Assembly: GCA_023053545.1 (NCBI GenBank)
Contig: JAKZAN010000001.1
Coordinates: 10,436,565 to 10,500,564 of the forward strand
Source of the DNA: Lepidurus packardi
Taxonomy: Eukaryota > Arthropoda > Branchiopoda > Notostraca > Triopsidae
Direction of reading: 5' to 3'
DNA length: 64,000 bases
Below are positions 49,769-64,000 of this stretch, in pieces. Under the pieces are notes generated by a model that saw only the letters and a list, made by a program, of their open reading frames with translations, did not search any database and was not told the origin of the DNA. How positions within the stretch are numbered: the stretch's first letter is position 1; the number at the start of each line of letters is the position of its first letter. A program made the translations under genes and the position numbers.

Positions 49769-50323
49769 ATGAAGTGTCCATTTAATGAAGCGAGAACTCA
49801 CTGCACAAATCATAATACACAACCGATGAACACAGGAATGTACTGAACTCTGTGCTACACCGAACAAATTTGCAATACTACTCATTGATTCTCTGTTTCC
49901 TAAGTACCACAGTGTAATGAGGAGAGCTGTACGTAATCGAATTGGTTTCTTACCAGCTCTAACTACTTCTCTTTCTTCTTCATCGGCCTCCATGTAGCTT
50001 ATCTCGGCCGAGAAAAACTCTTTTAACAGTTCTAGTTCGTTTTTCAAAAAATCAAGCGTTAAGGTGAAAGTTTGTCTTTTTAATCCGAAATGACGCCGAA
50101 AATCAGCGTCATTCAAGCTTTCCACTAGTACATCGGCGAAATTTTCAACTTTATGATGAACATCGCTTGCTTCCTCTAACCACTTCTGTAATGCTCGCTT
50201 ATAATGGTAACCGCTAACATTTTCACTGCTTTCAAGTTCGACAAAGATCTGAATTAAGAAAGCTGACCCTGCCAATATACTTCGATAGCAGTTAATCACT
50301 AAAAGTAATGTTTTTATGTCCAT
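49769..50323 (-). pseudogene. PIF/Harbinger transposase N-terminal part, cut by the hAT element
   Basis: The minus-strand frame starts at 50323 and includes DADFRRHFGLKRQTFTLTLD, then KKPIRLRTALLITLWYLGNR, ESMSSIANLFGVAQSSVH and RLCIMIC. This is the helix-turn-helix-containing start of HARBI1-like nucleases. At SSRFIKWTLH the coding sequence ends at 49769 exactly where the hAT terminal sequence begins, so hAT insertion broke it. The DDE catalytic part is not found further left. Confidence 0.75.
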
Positions 50324-50394
50324 TCTTCGTGAGATATATGTTTACGTTTAAAATAGGGATGTTTACAAAACTGACGGGAGCGAATGTTACAAAC

Positions 50395-50530
50395 CGTTTT
50401 ATTTGGTATGACGCGTCCGAGCAGCGCGTCAACGCTCGTCCTAAATAAAACGAATTTAGGGCCTGACACGGACGTTTCTCACTGACGCGGTAGGACGCGA
50501 CGGAAGCAAATAAAACGCAGCTCTGTTTGA
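50395..50530. other. Harbinger upstream region with GACGCG clusters and inverted repeats
   Basis: CGTTTTATTTGG (from about 50396) and CTAAATAAAACG (to about 50452) form an imperfect inverted pair. Four GACGCG/CGCGTC motifs lie within 110 bases. GGGCCTGACACGG follows a TTA at about 50456. These fit terminal and subterminal sites of a Harbinger element, but the true end is not settled. Confidence 0.35.
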
Positions 50531-54184
<3,654 letters not shown>

Positions 54185-54311
54185 GATAGCAGAAAGTAAT
54201 TCCGAATTTTCCCGTGCCAGCCGCCTTCGCTGAGCTTAACTATTGCGAGATCCCTCCTATCTTTTCTTGCCGTGTCTGTCCGTGCGACTCGTCGACTTGA
54301 ATGGCTCCAGT

Positions 54312-57300
54312 TTATGGCAGCCCTGAGAGGCCAAAACTCAAGAACACTAAATTGGGGCTTCCATTTTCTCTTTCGTATCCGTAAGATGAGCAATAAAGCA
54401 ACCTGTGTTCCACTGCATCTGTTTGTTCCCTACAGTTTTCACAGATATCTGTGCCGTTAAGCTTAAATCTCTTCATCCACCAACCCACCTTTGCATGTTT
54501 GCTTGTTATTCTTAAGAGCGCTACGGCTACTCTTATATTCGGGTGTTCTAGCCATGGTTGCGGTTTAAGAGACCTGGCCGCTTGTACCAATTCTTGTTCA
54601 GTTTGAAGTTTTAGCGTTCTTAAAATTCTCTTTTCGTTCTTTTCTTTATAAGGTGACATTATTTCTTCAGTTGTTAGTCCTCTATTTATAAAATTTTCTG
54701 ATCCTTTTCCCAGCTTTGCTACTAAATCTGCCTTTTCATTGCCCTTAAAACCCTCGTGTACTGGCACCCATTGTATAGCTACGTCTTTCCCTTGAGTTTT
54801 TAAAGCCATAATTGACCTTTGAATTTCCTAAATGACTCGGCTATATTTCTTGTTATCATAATTTTTTATTGCCAAAACTGCCGCTTTTGAATCTTTAAAT
54901 ATTAGATATTTGTTTTTCTGTGCTTTATTTACAAATTGTAAAGCTTCCAAAACTGCATACAGTTCGGCTGCCATTACTGATGAAAATTTCGGTAGAGCGA
55001 GAGCCACCATCTTGTCTTCGTACTCCACATATATCCCTGCTCCTACGTTTCCTTCGTCGTCTTTTGAGCCATCTGTAAAGATTCTTTTCCTATCTTTGTA
55101 ACGCTTCTCAAAGAAATCTAAAATTGTTGCGTGTCTCCCGGCCTGGTAAACTGATTTCGTGGCTAGTCCTGCTATTGAATCCGTTATATCTGTTACATCA
55201 AAATCCCATGGGGCGATTTTTTTCTCATAGATATTTCCTGCTTCTATTTCCGGTAGTTGGTAGGCTTCTATCCATGTACTAATTTGTGCATATATTATTT
55301 TTCCCCTGTGATATAGGACTCTGAATACTGCCTCGTCTGCATAATGACGTTCCATCATTCTGTTGCGATACCTTAAAGCTAGTTCTTCCCACCTATCTCT
55401 GAGTGGTGTTAGTCCTGTTGAGCACAGTAACACAGATATGGGCGTGGTTTTCGTTGCCCGAGAATTATTCGTAGTGCTCTGTTTTCTATGGTTTCTATGC
55501 GTTTTAACATGATCTTATTGGTGTCCTTAAAAACTATTGCCGCATATTATAATTTTCCTCTTACTAGTCCCTTATAAAGCGTTAGCATGTGGTGTACCTT
55601 TATTTAAGCTTACTTTTCTTGATGTCGTCGCACCTAATCTGATTTCCATTGTCCTGTTCGTAAGCAAGTCCTGTACAATCTGTAATAATTTTCCTTTAAA
55701 GCCTACTTCCCCTAATTTTGTTAATAGTTTGCTTGACCAAACCGAGTCATATGCCTGTTTAAGATCTAATAGGAGTATAGATGTACAGTCTCCCGCCTGG
55801 ATAGATTCATAGGTGTCATCCTTCAGTCTGACTAGTTGATCTATTGTACTTCTTCCTGGTCTAAACCCCGTTTGATATATTGACACTATGTTATACTTTT
55901 CAGTTATCCAATTTAATCTTTTTACTCGTAAACGTTCAAAAATTTTCGCTAGATACGAGATCAAAGGTCTATATGATTCAACTTTTTCTGCGCTTTCCCC
56001 GTGTTTTAAAATCGGAATTACCGTTGCGTTTTTCCACTCTTTGGGCACTTGGCCTATTCTTAGTATCAGGTTATAGATGTTATACAAAGCTTCTCGGAAG
56101 TTGTTTGGTAAGTTACTGATTATTTTGTATTGAACTAAGTCCCTCCCCTGGCTAGTGCTGGGTAATCTTGTTAAAATTTCGTTGAACTCCCATTTAGTGA
56201 ACGGCCTTTCCAATTCTTTCCACCTGCTACTTCCTCGTATAAATTGTTCTACCTGCTGCCTAAGAATCGTTTCCTGTCCTTCATTTCCCTTGCTCGTCTG
56301 TAGTTGTGCCCCGCTTTGAACTTTTGCTTTCTCGCACATATCCCCATTCTCCTTTATTACATTTCCTAAACCCTTGCTTCCCCTGCCTTCCATTCTCCCA
56401 ATAAGTTTCCATACCTCTTTCATACTCGTATTCCCCCCTAACTTTTCTCTCCATGCCCTCCTTTTGATGTTACGAAAGGTCTTCTTGCATTGTGCTTGTG
56501 CTTTTTTAGAGTTCTCTAAGTTAGTTTTTGAAGGATTTCTCTTGATTTCTCTGTAACATTTTCTCATTATGCCCATTAGCCTACTGCACTCCTCGTTCCA
56601 CCACATTTTCCTATTACTAGTCTCTATTTGGTTATTTTTCTTTGGTCCTCCTTTGAGCGGTATGCGTCTTTTGCATACTTCTATGAGCTTTTCTACATAT
56701 TTATTATATTTTTCTTCTAACGATCCGTTTTCTATTATGTTTTGGATGTGTGTTCCCTTCACCTCTTCTACTAAACTTTGCCGATTTGCCTTTTGAAAAA
56801 TCCATTTATATGTATAGGTTTCGTACATTGTGACTAATTTTTCATGAATCTGAACTAACTGCGGTAAATGGTCCTAAGTAAAGGTGCGCCGTTTCTGGCC
56901 CTTGTTTTTGTTACTAAATCTTGTGTCGTGAAAGTTAGATCTAGTGTGGAATTTCTCCCGTTTCCTTCAATATATGTCTCACTTCCTTTTTTTGTTACTA
57001 ATTTGAGCTCCTCCCATTCCTCTAGAGAATCAAAAAGGAATCTTCTTCTCCTATCCGATATTCGGCTACCCCCCATGCTGTGGTGAGAATTGAAATCTCC
57101 CATTACCAAAAAACTGTTTCCTTTCCCAATTTGTCCCATATAATGTTGATATTCTGCTATTGAGATTCGGTGTTCTTTATCTTTTTCCTGTAGGTATATA
57201 GCCCAGCTAAATAAAGCTTATTTCCTTTCCCCAATACTTTTATTCCTATAAATTCTAAGGCCCCGTTATTCTATCTTTTGATATGTATTTTCTCCCACTG

Positions 57301-57534
57301 AATACCTTCTTTAACCCAGAATAGGACTCCTCCCCCTCTGTATCCTTTTCTGTCTACTCTACATTCCTCGTAACCTCTTAAATTAGTTTTCACCCCTTCT
57401 TTTAGCCACGTTTCACTAATAAAAATAACATATATTCTCTTTTTTAAATCACTTAAATAGGCTGTTAAAAAATCTAGGTTGGCCCTTATGCTCCTGGCAT
57501 TCCAAAATAAAATGTTTATGCCCTTGCAATCCAT
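54312..57534 (-). pseudogene. Non-LTR ORF2: endonuclease, RT and RNase H, broken
   Basis: Minus-strand pieces: 57534-57271 (INILFWNARSIRANLDFL, IFISETWLK, an AP-endonuclease start), 57139-56855 (LVMGDFNSHHSMGG, NSTLDLTF), 56828-55572 (RT: LPSTSQGRDLVQYKII, GQVPKEWKNATVIPILK, YRPLISYLAKIFERL, QTGFRPGRSTIDQL, LLLDLKQAYDSVW), 55433-54828 and 54809-54312 (RNase H: RIFTDGSKDDEGNVGAGIY, SSVMAAELYAVLEAL, FKDSKAAVLAI, QWVPVHEGFKGNEKADLVA). Between GTPH and MLTLYKGLVRGKL, near 55592, about 200 residues are missing, including the FADD catalytic box. Several frameshifts divide the rest. Confidence 0.88.
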
Positions 57535-58956
57535 GTTAATATTTGTTGTATAAAGTTTCCATTCCTAATAACATTTTTTACTTCCTTGCAGATTCCTTCC
57601 CATTTCCCTCCTGTCAAAACTACTGAAAATATTTGTCTGACCAATCCTCCTACCCAGTTCCCCAAATCAGTTGTCTCTTTTTCATCTTCTGGCTTCTCTT
57701 CGTCTTGTTGACTTTCCTCTCGATTTGTTTGCCTCACTTTTTCCTTTCGCTTACCTTGTAATACCTCACTGTAGCTTTGTTTCGCTACTACTAAAGTTTT
57801 CTTCGCTTTTTCCATTAGTTCTTGAACTGTTATGTCTTCTTCTTTTTCTGCTATTTCTCCTGTCCTGATGTTATTAACCGATATTTGACTCTTTTCAATG
57901 TGTTCTACCTCGTTACGTTTTATGGTCTGATCACCTAATGTGTGGGCTTTTCGGTTTGCCTGAGTTTGGTTCCCTTTGGCTCGTTTAAAAAACTCACAGT
58001 TCCTATCCGCTGCAGTATGTTGCTTATTACAGTTTGCACATGTTGGCTCCTTTCCCTCTTTCTTGTTTTCGCAGATTGTCGTGGCGCGTTCTCCACCACA
58101 GTGCCCACATCTATCCCTTGCCTTGCAGACAGAGCTGATATGTCCAAATCTTTGACACTTATGACATCTGATGGGTCTTTGTTCAAAGTAATGAACTTTC
58201 ATTTTTAGGTATCCTAAATTCAAATAGAATGACAATTTGCCGTTTTCAAAAATAAGGTGGAAACGGCTAGTTTCCTCTTTAACTTTCCCCCCGTTATCGA
58301 ATTTTCGTTCTTTGTACAGGGCTCTTACCCCGACTAATCCTGCAGAATTCTCTTCCTCGATCTCCTTTTTAGTCGTCGCCCCATATATGTTTACAATCCC
58401 GTGTTGCAGAAACTTAGGTTTGGTTATACTGGCCTGAACTTTTATTTCCCCTATCTTTTATCTTTAGGAATCTATCCGTTTCGTCCTGATTGGTCGGGAA
58501 AACCAACAGTTCTCCTGCACGCGTTACTTTGATTTTCATTTCTCTCATATTCAAATCTCCCACCATTTTATTAATTTTGAAGGGGCTTAGCTTATCGAAA
58601 CTCTCCTCATTTTTTACTGCTCGGTATGCTACTGGGCATTTCTCCTCAACTTTCGCTAATTCTGCCTCTGTATCCGTTTCCGTAGTCGAAACCTGTAGTC
58701 TTCTAAGTTTGCTTCCTACATCAACCTGAGCTTTCTCCTTTTCTTCCTGCTTTACTCTCTTTACCTTGTTTTTCCTATAGGAAACCATTTTAAACCCTCT
58801 TTCTGCTTTTTCTGCTTTCTCCGTCTCTAAATCCTGATTTTCGTCCTCCATATCGGAGCTTTCCGAAATCTCAACTTCTTCGTCTTCTAAATCCGGTAAG
58901 TTATATCCCTGCTCGTCCCCCTGCTCTTCACTAGACCCTCCACCTCTCATCCCCAT
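57516..58956 (-). pseudogene. Non-LTR ORF1 with three zinc knuckles, frameshifted
   Basis: Starts MGMRGGGSSEEQGDEQGYNL at 58956 and has an acidic N-terminus, then a basic segment. After a frameshift at about 58440 it continues through CHKCQRFGHISSVC, CGHCGGERATTIC and CANCNKQHTAADRNC, three CCHC-type knuckles typical of ORF1 nucleic-acid chaperones. The acidic C-terminus ends at 57516, overlapping the ORF2 start by about 19 bases. The first half is shared with copy 1 at 39.6-40.1 kb. Confidence 0.87.
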
Positions 58957-59246
58957 ACAGTTTATAAAAATAAAGAAAAAAAAGAAAGCGTTAGGATAAA
59001 ACTATTTTTTTTTAAGATGCTAAATAAGAACAAACTGGAAAAAAATATAAAAGTAGTATAAGAGAGCAAAAACAAAACAAAACTGGTAACTCGAAACTTG
59101 TCACCTGGTTCGAAAAGATTTTGCTGCACTTTTTCTTTCGATCTTTCTCACTGCAATTCTGTACAACCTGTCGGTTTGGAATCACAAATGGGAATTTATA
59201 GTTCAGTGAATACTACATTCTTCTATTGTGGTAATTCAACGGTTCG

Positions 59247-59291
59247 CCAAGAGGTGGTTCTGTTCAACAGAACCAAGAGGTGGTTCTGTTC
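59247..59291. repeat. 26-bp tandem duplication
   Basis: CCAAGAGGTGGTTCTGTTC occurs at 59247 and again at 59273. The junction GTTCTGTTCAACAGAAC is a near-palindrome. Confidence 0.85.
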
Positions 59292-59302
59292 TCATACACC
59301 TA

Positions 59303-61430
59303 GGTCTGGAAAGGGGATTTTTTTCTGTTTTCTAATACCTTTTGCCCACATGGCATTACCTCTAATTTCTAAAAAATAACTTCACTTCAAAAAGCGAAAA
59401 ACCGAATGCATTTTTTTAAAAGGTTAATCAAAGTTTGCTCAACTCGTGCAGTTCAGTATTGACTCAGAGAAAGACACGCCAGACATGGAACATAGTCGAT
59501 TATCGAGCAAAACCTGCATAAATGTTGTTGCAGGAATATTTGTGCTGAATTCGCTAAGATCATATCAAATATCATGCATTCGTTTTGCTTACATCGGTTT
59601 AGGTTTATGTTATGAAATTTGTCAAAGTCTCACTGTCGATTGCCAGCTTTGACTTATTACGATATTTAGAACATTAGCATGTAAAAGGCAACAACAAATT
59701 AATTCATAGTCACCGTAAGATCATCAGTTCTCGTATGTCGAATGACTACAACCATCATGGAATAAAATAATCCAGGAAAAGAAAAATAACGATTTACGAA
59801 CCAAATACTCATCGGAAAAGATTCTTTAGTTTGCGAATGTATATATATTTTGTGATGCGAATGTATATATACCGTGATGTGATAAAAAGGCTTCCTACTG
59901 ACTACTGATTATGTAGCACTAGCGTTTTTCGAACAAGGAATTCCAAGTACACTGTTATGATTGTGATTCGTACTAGGTAGCACCATCTAACCTTGGCTTA
60001 CAAGGTTAAAGGAAGGATTGCAAGGGAGAGGTTACGACCTTGTAGTCTGATAACATGAAAAGGTCAAGCTGATAATTAGGACGTAGTGTAAATGACAGTG
60101 TATGTTTCCGAGAACACTAAATACATCCGCAACAATTCTGGAACCTGGTACACTTTTACCAACAAAGAACTGTGAAGTTAAAAAAAAAAAAAGAAAATAC
60201 GTAAGAAACGCTGAGGCAGGTTATTACTCAAATCTGTAAGTTAAATTACAAAAAAAATATTAAGGAAGGAGAAAATAACGAATATACTAACAGTTAAGGA
60301 GGTGTAACACAAATTACACCGACAGACATTTTTTCTGTATTATACAGCATATCAGCGACTTTCCTATAATCAAATTGTATTTATTGCTTTTATTATTATT
60401 TTCTATAATCAAATTATAGGAATTACAGTGCAGCCATAGAAATTGTACGCATTTCAAGCGCAGTATGCTCTTAGGAATTACTAAACCCCGCCCGAGGAAT
60501 AGCGCAAAAGGTAATTCACGGAAATATTAACTCATTAATATTAAGTTCTTAACTTATTGAAATATAAATTTATTAACTAATTAAAATATTAGCTTATTAA
60601 CGGAATTTAGCCTTATTTCTAGCGAAGGCTTATCTTTGCCCCGTACGTTCCGGGGGGTGTGGGGACTCACCCGTTGTCAAGAAACGAACATTTTCACGCT
60701 TCGTCGAAAAGCATTGGGCTTCGGTCCAAACTTCGAACTCTGAGTTTGCTATTCGGACTAAAGGTTTCGTGTTAAGAAAAACCCACGCATTATAAAATGG
60801 GAACTGTAGTTCCCCATGCACAGAAAAAAAGCCTAAAACAAATAAGGTTGCCTCATGAAGCTTCCCAAGTATCTTGGCAAGCGGCCTTCCCTTTCCCCCA
60901 TACATCTTCCGGCAAACCATTCTGAGATCACTTAGGAAAATAGCTGCCAATGCCCTCGTATCAACCCTACTGCTGTCCAGCCGCTCCCGTTTCGACCTTA
61001 GAAACAAGAAAAATAGTTTTGTAATCAAAGATTTATAGAAATACAACCATTTACGAAATATATTTATTTTTCTCTGCTGTTGTGGGAAAACAAGTTTGGA
61101 CTTCGGTTAGCAAATCCATTGCAAAACACCTGCTTAGAACGAGTAAAAATCAGATCACGCTTGAAAAAGACGCCGGGGCAAGCTGTCCATTAGGCCCATG
61201 AATATGAATCGATCAAAGGTTGCCAACGTAAGACGTATAGGCTTGCCAAGCTCCAATGTGTGACGCCATACCCTGTACGCTAGAAATCTTCATGAGTGTC
61301 CACCATCTGCTGGAAACGATCCCGTTGCCACCTCGTAGAAAGACTAGGCCGGCTTCCAACTGGCCAACGTAGTATATTCATTTACGGGGAACCGGTCTTT
61401 CCCGTGAACCAGACCCAAGTTCGTTTGGAT
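59303..61430. other. Unassigned intergenic DNA upstream of Gadd45
   Basis: A 138-residue minus-strand ORF at 60630-61046 is the longest. It has no motif I recognise and no clear promoter or splice context. The rest is A/T-rich with poly-A runs. Confidence 0.4.
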
Positions 61431-61466
61431 TATATAGCGGCGTTCGTCCTGTTTCCCGCTCAGTAC
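61431..61466 (+). promoter_or_regulatory. Core promoter of Gadd45: TATA box and initiator
   Basis: TATATAG at 61431-61437 lies 31 bases before the A of an arthropod initiator TCAGTA (61460-61465). The spacing is what insect TATA-Inr promoters use. It predicts a 5' UTR of about 115 bases before the ATG at 61576. Confidence 0.7.
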
Positions 61467-61575
61467 CCAGCCCGACACGGACTAGAGAGAAGCGTTATAG
61501 AGTGTCCTCGTGCTTGTGATATAGGTAGCGAAGAAGACAAACGTGACTACTAATCAGTCGTCAGTGAATAACACT

Positions 61576-62610
61576 ATGACGTTCACAACGGAAGATTTTA
61601 CTCCGGAAAGCAACACCACAACAAAGATGAGGTAAGTTTTGCCAAGTACCATATCCTTTTGGTGTGACAAGTTTACGATAATTTCTTTTCAAACGCATCA
61701 CAACTCATTGGTGGCGCTCGCTTTACACTTGCATGCTTGTATACGTCAATTCTAATCAATATAACGTCATCGTAACCGATCGATCGGATGAATCTTTTAG
61801 GTTCACTGTCTGCTTGACCTTTGCTGTAAAAAAGATTACACCATCTACCTTTGTTCTGGTGCTAATCGAATAACTCAAAAGGAAAAGAGAAAAGCGTTAA
61901 TGATACGTAACATTTGTCCTGTCACTTACGCATCCGGAATGGACGATGATGCAATCTAAAATCCGCAGGAATCTCCATTAAACGCCCCTAGCTTTGTTTT
62001 TTTGTTTACTTGTGTTTCCCCTTCCAGGCTTCTAACCTGATATTTTGGGGACTTTTTCTAGTAACGAGAATCTTGGGAAACTTTTGGCGGACCTTCTTAG
62101 AAACGGCAATCAACAGCATCGGCTTATTTGTGGGATTGTCAACTCTGCGCAAATTATGGCCGTAGACCCTGAGAGCGTCCTACTTTGCATATTACCCGAG
62201 CAAGTCGACGACGTTTCCACTCACATCCATACCTTGTTATTAGAAGCTCTCTGCAATGAAAACGACATTGACATGGTCAAGGTAAACATAACTTTTTCTT
62301 TTTTAAAAATGTAAGAGGTTTTATTAATTTAAAATTTTAGGTGGACTGCGTGGACAAATTAGTTGCGATTGTAGACTCGAACACAACGGAACACAAAGTA
62401 TACAAGACCATGATTCCTTCCCGGCGTTCAAGGTCGAGGTCCGATCGTCGCAACGCCTTTAAAAGCCACGCTTATTCTGTTGAAAAGCAACCTTCTGATT
62501 GCAATTGCCTGCTTATTCAAAAAGTAGACAACCCTCCTTGTTTGGAACGTCTTTTTTTGAGCCAATATCTGGCTTATAATTGTCCTGTAATAAAACTGCC
62601 CGAATCCTGA
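61576..62610 (+). CDS. Gadd45: Gadd45 stress-response protein
   Basis: Three exons (61576-61631, 62062-62281, 62341-62610) keep phase and give 181 residues, slightly longer than the fly protein. The core has the L7Ae/Gadd45 fold signature: LADLLRNGNQQHRLICGIVN, SAQIMAVDPESVLLCILPE, then an acidic HTLLLEALCNENDIDMVKVD loop and a C-terminal CNCLLIQ...QYLAYNCPVIKLPES. Gadd45 proteins bind MEKK4-type kinases, PCNA and cyclin/CDK complexes and are induced by stress. An Arg/Ser-rich insert (SRRSRSRSDRRN) sits in the last exon. The gene converges on Rad54, whose stop lies about 550 bases downstream. Confidence 0.92.
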
Positions 62611-63091
62611 ACATTGTACTGGTACGTTCGAGTTTTCACTTATTTGCTAAAACTTCGTAGTTAATTTCGTTTTCTTTTCCCTCTGTAGAAAAGCGACATC
62701 GCTATTACATATCCCTCCTTCCCCAATTGTGAGATAATAGGGACATCAATTGGAACACAGTTCATCCATAAGTTTATACATAAAAACGCCAACAAACCTG
62801 GCCAAGGGCGAATTGGATGGTAACCAAATCGGTTACTTGGCTTTAGTGTTATGGCTTCTTTGTCCCCAGCATGGATGCGAAAACATAACAGGATTACTGA
62901 CTTGGCATTACGCCGATAAGTCGGGGCGTAATGGATCAGGTCTCCTGTCCTGAAACCATGTTGAAGACTTTTATAAGACTTTGGAGAATTTTGTCAAGTG
63001 TACAAGGTGTTATAGTAAGGATTGTACGGTGTGAAACCCTCGATTTCCCACATTGTTAAGACTCGTGCAAGCGGAAAAGTGGCACTGTATA

Positions 63092-63097
63092 TAATAA
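63092..63097 (+). terminator. Poly(A) signal of Gadd45
   Basis: AATAAA about 480 bases after the Gadd45 stop and only 66 bases before the convergent Rad54 stop codon, so the two 3' UTRs probably overlap. Confidence 0.6.
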
Positions 63098-63162
63098 AAT
63101 ACCAACAATAGAAATTAATTCAAGGAAAACATTTGCCAAACTTAGACATTAATCTTAGGTGA

Positions 63163-63855
63163 TCAGGGAATTAATTTAGGAGTATGGGAGATCTGGTGGA
63201 AGACAAACGACAGCCCCGCCTCCCAGACGGTCTTCAACACAGGGTCAGGAACGCCCTTTTTGTCAGCTGCATGGTGCCACTGAGACAAATCCGAATTACA
63301 AGTGGCATTTTCGGGGGGCAATTTGACTTGAATGCGGTTTACGCAACGCTTACACTTAAACCTTTCAACATAAAGTAAACAAAATTAAGATATTTTCTTA
63401 AAAAAAATAAGCTTTTGTCGAATTTACTTGTCATGGGTATCACTTAAGGTATTTTCTTCTAATTTAAACAAATCTCGTAAGTCGGCCAAGCTGAAATGGC
63501 GTTCGACGTCATCTTCGTTATCGACTACGCAAGAACTCAGAGCTTTCTTGTGAGCTTGGCGCTGGAAAATCTTCTCTTCGATCGTGCCCGTCTATTAAAA
63601 CTCCTTCAGATTAATCCCTATAAATAACGAAAAAATAGTTTCGCCTACAGAAAGTAAACGATAGATAAAACATGGTTTCTTCTGTCCATCACGCCAAACT
63701 CGAGCCATAGCTTGGTCGTCGTTAGCTGGATTCCAGTCGGGATCAAACATGATCAGACGGTTGCCTCCAATGAGGTTCAAGCCGCAGCCTCCAGCTTTGG
63801 AACTGAGCATAAATACGAAGTCTGAGCTTAACGGGTCATTAAACTTTTCCACCAC
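63163..63855 (-). CDS. okr: Rad54 recombination ATPase, C-terminal part (continues past 64000)
   Basis: Minus-strand exons 63855-63649, 63591-63428 and 63361-63163 join in frame. They encode [60 protein letters not shown] (helicase motifs V and VI of Snf2 ATPases), then [36 protein letters not shown] and SDTHDKFKCKRC. The order and the [13 protein letters not shown] and KCKRC tail are specific to RAD54. It remodels Rad51-DNA joints in homologous recombination, in the nucleus. The intron upstream of 63855 begins the missing part; possible exon sequence at 63964-64000 could not be confirmed. Stop TGA at 63163-63165. Confidence 0.93.
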
Positions 63856-64000
63856 CTGAAAGTATTCAGAAGAGAAATGGTTAGCGTGTGCAAAAAATAA
63901 TATCAAGTATTTCCAAATAAACTAATTAATTAATTAAAACAAAATAACAAAACATGTGATTACCTTTAATATGTGAAAACTGAACAGAAAAAAGTAAAGT

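Noticed and set aside
60630..61046. 138-residue minus-strand ORF as a gene
   Set aside because: No motif, splice context or promoter; composition is unremarkable.
61296..61553. 85-residue ORF upstream of Gadd45
   Set aside because: It spans the TATA box and initiator, so it would not be in the Gadd45 transcript as read.
63964..64000. A 16-base Rad54 micro-exon before a GTAATC donor
   Set aside because: The encoded residues do not match the expected KKRAK region, and the segment runs off the window.

Overview
The window is eukaryotic and most likely insect. Genes carry short GT-AG introns, the polyubiquitin is of animal type, and the recognisable genes have fly and beetle counterparts: amphiphysin, the SLC35B1/meigo transporter, pygopus, DHX34, a FASTK-family protein, Gadd45 and Rad54/okra. 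Transposons of typical insect families (Ty3/gypsy, BEL/Pao, a non-LTR element with RNase H, hAT, PIF/Harbinger) fill the middle. I cannot name a species or order from sequence alone.

Layout. 1-2247: 5' part of amphiphysin (minus). 3279-6419 and 9692-13886: two head-to-head genes for secreted, low-complexity proteins, each with a CUB-like domain and a matching 49-base first coding exon. 13.9-17.2 kb: intergenic, with one decayed transposon ORF. 17241-25246: compact gene cluster (SLC35B1, pygopus, DHX34); SLC35B1 and pygopus converge, pygopus and DHX34 diverge. 26103-27932: eight-repeat polyubiquitin. 28127-29691: C-terminal part of a FASTK/RAP-domain gene (minus), cut by a 100-N assembly gap.

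29.8-59.2 kb is a transposon island. A Ty3/gypsy element (30240-36984) contains a nested BEL/Pao element (32709-35346) with two identical 346-bp LTRs and a 5-bp target duplication; both have lost most of pol. Next come a 3' hAT fragment, then a non-LTR element carrying a larger 5'-truncated BEL/Pao element (about 40116-45102) that keeps RT, RNase H and integrase. That composite abuts a broken myosin V gene fragment with introns (45325-46710). After it lie a tandem array of hairpins, an 81-bp array, an hAT fragment that interrupts a Harbinger transposase, unassigned DNA, a (TA)n tract of about 190 bp and a second, nearly full-length but disrupted copy of the same non-LTR element (minus).

59.2-64 kb returns to single-copy DNA: Gadd45 (61576-62610) converging on the 3' end of Rad54 (minus, from 63163 leaving the window). 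Both belong to DNA-damage responses, but nothing in the sequence shows that they are co-regulated.

Exon boundaries were read by eye from splice consensus and reading phase; each multi-exon model listed keeps frame across all stated junctions. No database search was possible.
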